A stretch of DNA of 24,206 nt from Mastigamoeba balamuthi. Taxonomy: Eukaryota; Evosea; Mastigamoebida; Mastigamoebidae. The notes below the pieces were generated by a model. The model searched no databases. It saw only the letters and a program-made list of their open reading frames with translations, and was not told where the DNA came from. The position numbers were made by a program, and so were the translations under genes. The DNA lies in contig CACRSC010000093.1 of NCBI GenBank assembly GCA_902651635.1, forward strand, positions 115,749 through 139,954. The letters are read 5' to 3'. Below are positions 18,662 to 24,206 of this stretch, piece after piece (positions within the stretch are counted from its first letter, which is position 1; each line of letters starts with the position of its first letter).

Positions 18662-19624
18662 TCAATGGCAGCTCCTCCACTCCCTGCGCTCCCTCGACTG
18701 CAGGACCAAGATCACTTCCCACAAAATCGAACACTTGGGCATCACCTCGGGCGCCGCTGTCGCCATGCAGCGCTGCTCAAACGTGGTGATGCACTGTGCG
18801 ATCCTGGCCTCGCCCGGGACACCCATCAGGAAGGCGCCGGTCATGCCCACGTGGGGGTGGCTTCCCAGGAAGGCGGCCAGGTGGGGGCAGTGGTGGGTCG
18901 ATGCGAACGCAGCCACGTTGGCCTGCGTCCAGCCCCTGGGCAGCCTGGGGGCGATGCTGTTGACGCCGAGCATCCTGGCCCTGCCCTCAATGTCGCACTC
19001 TGCCTCCGTGTCCTCCTGCCCTGGTGGCTTCTGCAGCTGCTGCCTCTTTTCCTTGTGCTGATGCCCCAGCACTGACATCATTGACTGGTGGCCATGGCCT
19101 GCTGGCTTGGCAGCGCAGCCCCACAGGGCTCCAGTGTCGTCGTCGTCATGCCTCGTTCGCTTGGCCGGTGGCTCCTGTCCCGTAGAGTCCGGGTCGAGAC
19201 CACCCTCCCACCTGCTGCGGTCGGCTGTGAGCCTGCTGTCAACACATGCATCTGGCTCACACGTGAAGCACGGGCTGTCGTTGCGCTGCACCGGTGAGGC
19301 ATCGAGGGCCTCCTGCAGCCACGGCAGCAGCGCAGCCCGGTGGGCGTCATCGTGGCCGTTGCTCCTGTCACTCTCGGCGGCGTCATCCTGCTGAACGGTG
19401 CTGCTTGCGCTCTCGTCGAGCCCTTTGTGGCCGACATCACTGCTGGAGCTGGTGGCGTCGTCCTCCTCTGCGCCATCTCCGCCTGGCCCCTCTCTTTCCT
19501 CTCGGCGTCCGGTGTTGTTGCCATTGCTGTTGCAGATGCTGGCGCAGCCAGGGCCGTGGTCACAGACCTCGGGGGCGGGGTCGTCCTTGTGCTTGTCGGC
19601 CTCTCCGCCGTCCGCGACTGCCAT
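18662..19624 (-). CDS. Acidic, probably nuclear protein with SAM-like C-terminal region
   Basis: 320 residues from the ATG at 19624 to the TGA at 18662, without introns. The first 227 residues are low complexity, rich in Asp, Glu, Ser and Gly, with a likely nuclear localisation signal PPAKRTRH at 152-159 and a CxxC pair at 119-122. Residues 228-285 are ordered in appearance: GWTQANVAAF, then PHLAAFL, then GAFLM, then ARIAQCITTF. This follows the spacing of a SAM domain, a helical module for protein-protein contacts, but key positions are only partly matched. In-frame codons continue upstream of the chosen start without another ATG nearby, so an upstream exon is possible. Function unknown. Confidence 0.55.
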   Translation of the reverse strand: MAVADGGEADKHKDDPAPEVCDHGPGCASICNSNGNNTGRREEREGPGGDGAEEDDATSSSSDVGHKGLDESASSTVQQDDAAESDRSNGHDDAHRAALLPWLQEALDASPVQRNDSPCFTCEPDACVDSRLTADRSRWEGGLDPDSTGQEPPAKRTRHDDDDTGALWGCAAKPAGHGHQSMMSVLGHQHKEKRQQLQKPPGQEDTEAECDIEGRARMLGVNSIAPRLPRGWTQANVAAFASTHHCPHLAAFLGSHPHVGMTGAFLMGVPGEARIAQCITTFEQRCMATAAPEVMPKCSILWEVILVLQSRERREWRSCH

Positions 19625-19790
19625 GCTGGGCTGGTCGCCGCTGTCGCCGTTGCCAACGCCCTCTCCCACCTGCCCCTGCGTGCATGCAGCTACAAAGAGC
19701 TCTCTTTGGTTGCACCACCGAGGTGTCAGGCAGGTCGTGTGTGCATTTGGGTTTCACAAGCTCGTAGTTGTGTGTGCGGCAACAAAAAAA

Positions 19791-20260
19791 TTAGATCGAG
19801 CGATGTTCAACAAAACAGAGCAGAGCAGTGACGCACAGCGCCTCAGCTGGCAGGCGTCCCGAGCGGAGGACAGTGGTGTATGCCGCCCTCCAGTCCGCGG
19901 CGTCCAGCGGCACGTCGGTGCAGATGCGCAGTGAGCCGCCCACGACGATCTGGACATCTCCCCAAGGGCCCCCTCCCCTCGGCCTTGCAACCGCATAGAA
20001 CTGCACGCTGCTCTCCACGTCGCCCCTTCCAGGTGAGCAAGGCGATACGGCAGGGCGGGCAGAGGAGAGCTGGTGGGGGCAGGGAGGGGGGCAACGCACG
20101 GCTTTTTTGAGCGGCCAGTCTTCTCGATGGCAGCCACGACATAGAGCAGCGCGCTCTGCAGCCCCGCGCCCTCGTACAGCGCCCCCACGTGCACGATCCT
20201 CCGCGGGGACCGCGCGAGCATGTAGTCGCTGACCCACGGACTCTCCGGTGCCGCCGACAT
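19791..20260 (-). CDS. Small two-exon gene, unknown product
   Basis: Exon 1 is 20260-20100, from an ATG in the context CACCATG. The intron 20099-20026 (74 nt) has a GTGCGT donor and a GGAAG acceptor. Exon 2 is 20025-19791, ending in TAA. The product is 131 residues: it begins MSAAPESPWVSDYMLARSPR, crosses the junction within GRSKKPGDVES, and continues through SVQFYAVARP and LDAADWRAAYTTVLRSGRL. The donor matches other introns in the window and the splice switches to a well-formed frame. The acceptor is AAG and not CAG, so the exact join is uncertain. No family recognised. Confidence 0.55.
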
Positions 20261-20354
20261 GGTGCACTCGATGCGAGGATGTATGTTGGGGCACACTCGT
20301 CAAGCCCGCGCTGCCTGGGATAATTGCGACGCAGACAAGGAGATCGTGTCTGAG

Positions 20355-20432
20355 TCGGCCTGAGAAGTTCTTAGGAAACAAATATCCCGCATGAGAAGTC
20401 CCTGGAAAAGAAATATCTCCCTTGGTCTGTGC
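20355..20432. repeat. Isolated units of the 32-bp minisatellite family
   Basis: Two units (CCTGAGAAGTTCTTAGG, then GCATGAGAAGTCCCTGG), each followed by an A-rich core with AAATATC, match arrays A and B. They lie just left of the receptor-PARP fragment. Confidence 0.7.
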
Positions 20433-20596
20433 TCTGTGACAAGGCCTCGCTGGTCAGCTCCCTCGACACCTTCAGGGGGCTACTCGCAGTCTCCCACCCG
20501 AGGTCTCCCCAGGGCTGTGAGAGCTGCACAGCGCCCCACATTACGACGAACAAGGGCCATCGATGGCGGGGGCAGCAGTCTTCCCCTTGCTGAGTA

Positions 20597-20730
20597 GCAT
20601 GCGCGCAGATCCCCACGATGCTCCCCTCCCGCGTCCCGTGGAACACATCACGCTCCTCTAGCTCCCCCGTCTCGTCACTGCAGTGCAGAGTGGTGCGCAT
20701 TAAGGCCCTGCGTGCCTCTCTGGCTCGCAC
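20597..20730 (-). pseudogene. Fragment of the receptor-PARP catalytic domain
   Basis: About 134 bp align with 3655-3790 of the intact receptor-PARP gene in the same orientation. The remnant reads EARRALMRTTLHCSDETGEL and then HGTREGSIVGICAH, against EARRAFMRDTLHRSEEADEL and HGTREENIAGICKH. Flanking exons, the Tyr and the Glu of the triad are absent. It is a duplicated piece, not a gene. Confidence 0.85.
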
Positions 20731-21308
20731 GTGTGCTCTGCTGCCAACGCCTCCAGGCACACGAGGGACTTCGTGGCCTGACCACTACGTGAGTCCAAAC
20801 AAAGCAGATTCATCGTGGGACAATTTAATCAATGTAAGGTGATTAGATTGATGCACATGGAAAAGCCCCAGTCATTCCTTATTCTGAATGCAAAACCCAC
20901 TCGATCATGTCCTGGGCCATGCCGTTCAACTGGAGCAGAGCAGGGTGAAGGACCTGGTCAAAGGATAAAAAGACGTAAATCTCTATATGAGATTGAGAGC
21001 CAGAAAAAGAGATATCAAGCCAGCCAAGGATTCGGACAAACGAAGACTCTCTGATTCACATCCGGTTGATCAATTGCCATTACCAATGGTATGCCAAAGC
21101 TATTGCAGCAATGGCAGGACTCTTGCAAGTCCTGAATTTTCAAACAAAGGCTAATTTTGGTGTTTCCCCATTCTGTGCCGTCTGCTCTGTTTTGCTCTGC
21201 CCTTCTGCCCGGGCTTCTCTCTTTCCCTCCTTCTGTTCACGGGGGCCGGGGCTGCGTGTTCAGCACCCTGCAAAAGAACCGCTGGATCTCCCTTGACACT
21301 TCCGAGCA
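20731..21308. other. AT-richer stretch without a supported gene
   Basis: 20780-21180 is the most AT-rich part of the window, with few CpGs and no coding frame or recognised element. A pyrimidine-rich segment follows at 21170-21240. I see nothing else. Confidence 0.4.
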
Positions 21309-21512
21309 ATGGCGTCAGTGACTGCAGCAGGTAGACCCCACTTAAAAGTATCGTGGGCAACGGGCCTGGGGTTATCGCTGAGTGACACCACGCCGATGAC
21401 CCACAGTGCATCGTCGGCGAGGTACTAGGTGGCAGCGTCGGACCGAGCAATGATCCGTGATGTCACCAAGCAGTGCGTCGTCTATGGCCACTGCCCAGTC
21501 GGCCGACGCGCA
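21309..21512 (-). pseudogene. Second collagenase gene fragment
   Basis: This segment aligns with about 11529-11750 of the intact collagenase gene in the same orientation, in its N-terminal domain. The remnant ADWAVAIDDALLGDI corresponds to ADWAAAVDDALLGDI. It has a short internal deletion and an in-frame stop. It keeps more CpGs than the copy at 7541-8155, so it appears younger. Confidence 0.85.
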
Positions 21513-21652
21513 CGACACGAGGCTGCAGGGGACGGCCCTCTGCCTGCCCATGGAGCTGCAACCCTGCACAGGGGGCACGACCTCTGTGGTGTCCAATAAA
21601 TTGGTTTTGGAGCCCTCAGAACAATTGAACTTCTTAACCTTGTTTCAAAGTG

Positions 21653-22378
21653 CAGTTCCGCCTGTGCACAGCCCGGGCTATGCTGCCTATCTGGAGCAGA
21701 ACGGGGTGAACGTCTGCGCTGCAATTCTGTGCACTGTGCTTCATTTCCCTCAGCTCTTCTGCCCAGCCTCTTCCTCATCCCTCTCTGTGACCAGTGTCAG
21801 GGCTGCGCGTTACACCAAGGCCTGAGGGCGGGCGCAGCAGGTCTGGACCTCGGGAGGGCGAGCAGCAGCCACAGGGCACCACATCCGAGTGCACGGCTCG
21901 GAGGATGAGGGGAGTTGCGTGCACGTGGTCGAGCTGCTGGACGCACGCTCTCTCGCTCACCCAGGCCGATGCCCGGTGCTCGGGCTGTGCCGCGCCCGAG
22001 GCTCCCAGCCTCGTCCCCTCTGCGCGCTGCTGCATCTGCCCTCCTCGTCCGCCCACGTGTGTGCTGGGCAAGCTGCTGTGCAGCGCCAGGGCCGCCGAGG
22101 AGCACGACTAGGGAGCTGCGGCGGGCGCCGTGAGTACTGGGGCCGCGAGGAGGCAGGAGGCAGTGGCGGTGGCGGCGGCCGAGTGCGAGGGGCACCACGA
22201 CGCCCACCGCTGATACTCGTATCTTGCCAGCGTGCATCAGGCACAAGATATTCTTATCGTGGGAACTTCTCAAGCACAATTCCGGTGTTCCTGCGTCCTT
22301 CCAGGCACAATTCCGGCGTTCCTGCGTCCTTCCAGGCACAATTCCCACGTTCCTAGGCCCTTCTCAGGCACAGATATT
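21653..22378 (-). repeat. Inverted repeat, right arm
   Basis: Reverse complement of 14903-15664. Its outer end (22240-22378) consists of minisatellite units in reverse orientation, with one more ACAATTCC unit than the left arm. It overlaps the first 510-bp direct repeat by about nine bases at ACAGATATT, so the two repeat systems share a breakpoint inside the minisatellite core. Confidence 0.9.
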
Positions 22379-22879
22379 CGTCCTTCTCGGGACAGGGGGG
22401 CGCGCGGGCGCCTGGGGGGGCGGTGCGCGGTCGCGCGGTCGCGGCGGGGCGGATGCGGGGGGATCGGGCCGCACCCTGCGTTTTTCGGGGGCCTGGATCT
22501 CGCGAGTCGCGAAAAACCCGAGAGAAAAGGGGGGCCAGCGGGATTTTCCGCCGGAATCTGCTCGGGACGGGCCCTGTCCCGAGAACGAAAAATATTCAGT
22601 TTTGAAGTTTTTTTCTCGGGACAGGCACCCGCAGGGGGCGGTGCGGGGCGGGCCGGAAAAGTGGGTTTTTGTCGGGCAGGTCTCGGGACAGAGCGCGGAA
22701 GATATTTATCGCGCAGCCAGAAACTACTAGCACGCCTCGGCTTGTGGATTGGCTGGCGTGCGGGTGGGAGGCGGGAGGTGGGAGATGGGCAGCGGGCAGC
22801 GGGCAGCGGGCTGGGCGCGAGGGCGAGGCGAGGGTGCAGGGAAGGGGAATTCCTCACGGGCGGGTGTGGGCCAGCGGGC
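22370..22879 (+). repeat. 510-bp direct repeat, copy 1
   Basis: Matches 22942-23451 at a constant offset of 572 bp, with no difference found by eye. Very CpG-rich. Contains several CTCGGGACAG or CTGTCCCGAG motifs, including a near-perfect palindrome at 22561-22583, a TATTTATC element near 22703, and an inverted CCAAT box (GATTGG) near 22747. Open frames through it are by-products of its composition and I do not call them genes. Confidence 0.95.
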
Positions 22880-22941
22880 TGCTGCCCCGACAAATATCCC
22901 GTTATCGGGACAGGGAACGTCCCGAGAGGGCTCCGCAATCT
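22880..22941. repeat. 62-bp spacer with diverged repeat motifs
   Basis: Lies between the two direct repeats. It contains ATCGGGACAGG and CGTCCCGAGAG facing each other and an AAATATCCC core, so it is built from the same motif family as the repeats and the 32-bp minisatellite. Confidence 0.6.
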
Positions 22942-23451
22942 ACAGATATTCGTCCTTCTCGGGACAGGGGGGCGCGCGGGCGCCTGGGGGGGCGGTGCGC
23001 GGTCGCGCGGTCGCGGCGGGGCGGATGCGGGGGGATCGGGCCGCACCCTGCGTTTTTCGGGGGCCTGGATCTCGCGAGTCGCGAAAAACCCGAGAGAAAA
23101 GGGGGGCCAGCGGGATTTTCCGCCGGAATCTGCTCGGGACGGGCCCTGTCCCGAGAACGAAAAATATTCAGTTTTGAAGTTTTTTTCTCGGGACAGGCAC
23201 CCGCAGGGGGCGGTGCGGGGCGGGCCGGAAAAGTGGGTTTTTGTCGGGCAGGTCTCGGGACAGAGCGCGGAAGATATTTATCGCGCAGCCAGAAACTACT
23301 AGCACGCCTCGGCTTGTGGATTGGCTGGCGTGCGGGTGGGAGGCGGGAGGTGGGAGATGGGCAGCGGGCAGCGGGCAGCGGGCTGGGCGCGAGGGCGAGG
23401 CGAGGGTGCAGGGAAGGGGAATTCCTCACGGGCGGGTGTGGGCCAGCGGGC
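22942..23451 (+). repeat. 510-bp direct repeat, copy 2
   Basis: Second copy, same orientation as 22370-22879. Its right end at 23451 joins the 3' part of the minus-strand gene at 23426-24206; the two copies diverge immediately after this base. The apparent identity indicates a very recent duplication or an assembly artefact. Confidence 0.95.
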
Positions 23452-23993
23452 GCGGCGAATCCTCGCGCGCCCATCTCTCGCGTGCCGCGGTCGTGGCAAC
23501 GGAGCGCCACTGGAGGCGGAGCACGTCGCGCTGCATGCCACGCGGCGTCGTAAGCGCGAGCCCGAGCCCGGACCTGACGGAGTAGAGCAGGTCGTCTGCC
23601 TGCGCCGGCGACAGGCTGCCGATGTCGACCTGCCGGGCTGTGCCCTCGGGTGTGGGGCAGAGGTCCTGAGCACGCTCTTCGAGAACGCGGAAGAGCGAGC
23701 GCAGCTCAGAGAGGCGCTTCCTCGCCGCTCTCGTACGCAGGCTGCTCGAGGCGACCGTGCGCAGTGGGCGCTCCCACACGCCGCTGCCACAGCACCACAG
23801 CAGCCACATCCTGCGCACGTCGAAGTTGGGCACCTCGTGCGCGGGATCGATGCCGGCAGCAATGACGACGTCGCCATCGTCGTCGCGAGCGCCAGTGCTC
23901 TGGGGCCCGGACCCGGCCCTGCTGGCGATGCCGCGCATGGGCTGCTGCTGCTGCTGCCGCCACCAAGTACCCGGCGGCGGAGGCGGAGGCGGG

Positions 23994-24033
<40 letters not shown>

Positions 24034-24206
24034 CAGCACCTGGTGGCGGCGGCAGTGGCGGTGGTGCGAGCTGTGGGGGCGGCGGCGACGGCGGCGGCGG
24101 CGGCGGCAGCAAGAGATGCGGCTCCGGCGATCGTGACGGTGCGGGCTGCTGCTCCGCAGCGAGCTCGTGCAGCGTAGGCGGTGGGTGCAGGGGCAGTGGC
24201 GACGGC
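23426..24206 (-). CDS. 3' part of a Pro/Gln-rich protein, start beyond window
   Basis: The frame is open from the right edge to a stop at 23426-23428. It begins with a Pro-rich segment (PSPLPLHPPPTLHELAAEQQ), then poly-Pro, twelve Gln and poly-Pro again, then DDDGDVVIAAGIDPAHEVPNFD. A GTGCGC donor at 23818 directly follows PNFD. With a phase-0 acceptor near 23722 the reading would continue RLSELRSLFRVLEERAQDL and on through QVDIGSLSPAQADDLLYSVR, which looks like genuine helical coding sequence. With an acceptor near 23740 the protein would instead end PAYESGEEAPL. I cannot decide between these or an unspliced form. The last eight or so codons lie inside the 510-bp repeat. No family recognised. 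Confidence 0.6.
23999..24031. repeat. CTG/CAG trinucleotide repeat encoding poly-Gln
   Basis: About eleven to twelve uninterrupted GCT/CTG units, read on the minus strand as Gln codons between two poly-Pro blocks. A shorter run lies at 23941-23957. Confidence 0.9.

Noticed and set aside
22370-23451. Pair of retrotransposon LTRs
   Set aside because: Only 62 bp lie between the copies, with no coding sequence, primer-binding site, or TG...CA ends.
22232-23553. Long plus- and minus-strand open frames through the direct repeats
   Set aside because: The same peptides appear twice simply because the DNA is duplicated. Composition is Gly/Arg/Pro-rich, with no start context or motif.
1-24206. tRNA or rRNA genes
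   Set aside because: I scanned for typical tRNA T-loop and anticodon-arm patterns and rRNA-like sequence and saw none; a covariance-model search would be needed for certainty.

Overview
The window looks like nuclear DNA of a GC-rich, intron-bearing unicellular eukaryote, plausibly an amoebozoan or other free-living protist; I cannot name the species. Evidence: coding exons joined by very short GT-AG introns (42-105 nt in most cases, donors mostly GTGCGC or GTGCGT), secretory and transmembrane receptor architecture, CAG repeats, long intergenic gaps, and a repeat landscape decaying by CpG to TpG/CpA change. All gene models below were built by hand from reading frames and splice motifs.

Every intact-looking gene is on the minus strand. 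From left to right: (1) positions 1-2803, the 5' part of a gene for a C2-like plus caspase-fold protein in which both expected catalytic residues are replaced; it runs off the left edge. (2) 3180-6132, an eight-exon gene for a single-pass membrane protein with signal peptide, plant-type leucine-rich repeats, five Cys-rich PSI-like repeats, a Ser-rich stalk, a transmembrane helix and a cytoplasmic PARP (ADP-ribosyltransferase) catalytic domain. This is the most striking object in the window. (3) 9232-12513, an intronless gene for a secreted M9-type (microbial collagenase) metallopeptidase with two reelin-like repeats at its C terminus. (4) 13527-14159, a doubtful gene, and 14480-14775, a truncated coding segment. 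(5) 18662-19624, an acidic, probably nuclear protein with a SAM-like C-terminal region. (6) 19791-20260, a small two-exon unknown gene. (7) 23426-24206, the 3' part of a Pro/Gln-rich protein running off the right edge.

Between these lie gene-poor stretches with wreckage: a CpG-depleted, internally deleted copy of the collagenase gene (7541-8155), a second collagenase fragment (21309-21512), a fragment of the receptor-PARP catalytic domain (about 20597-20730), a PD-(D/E)XK nuclease-like fragment (8257-8576) and a degenerate transposase-like region (17472-18214).

The right third is built from repeats: a 32-bp minisatellite, a ~0.75 kb inverted repeat whose arms (14903-15664 and 21653-22378) are about 6 kb apart, and a 510-bp direct repeat (22370-22879 and 22942-23451) rich in the 10-mer CTCGGGACAG. 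The minisatellite and the direct repeat look like decayed and fresh versions of related sequence, with CCCGAG in the fresh copy and CCTGAG in the old ones.

The two left-hand genes sit head to tail 376 bp apart. They pair a surface receptor whose output domain is an ADP-ribosyltransferase with a catalytically dead caspase-fold protein. A shared pathway is only a hypothesis.
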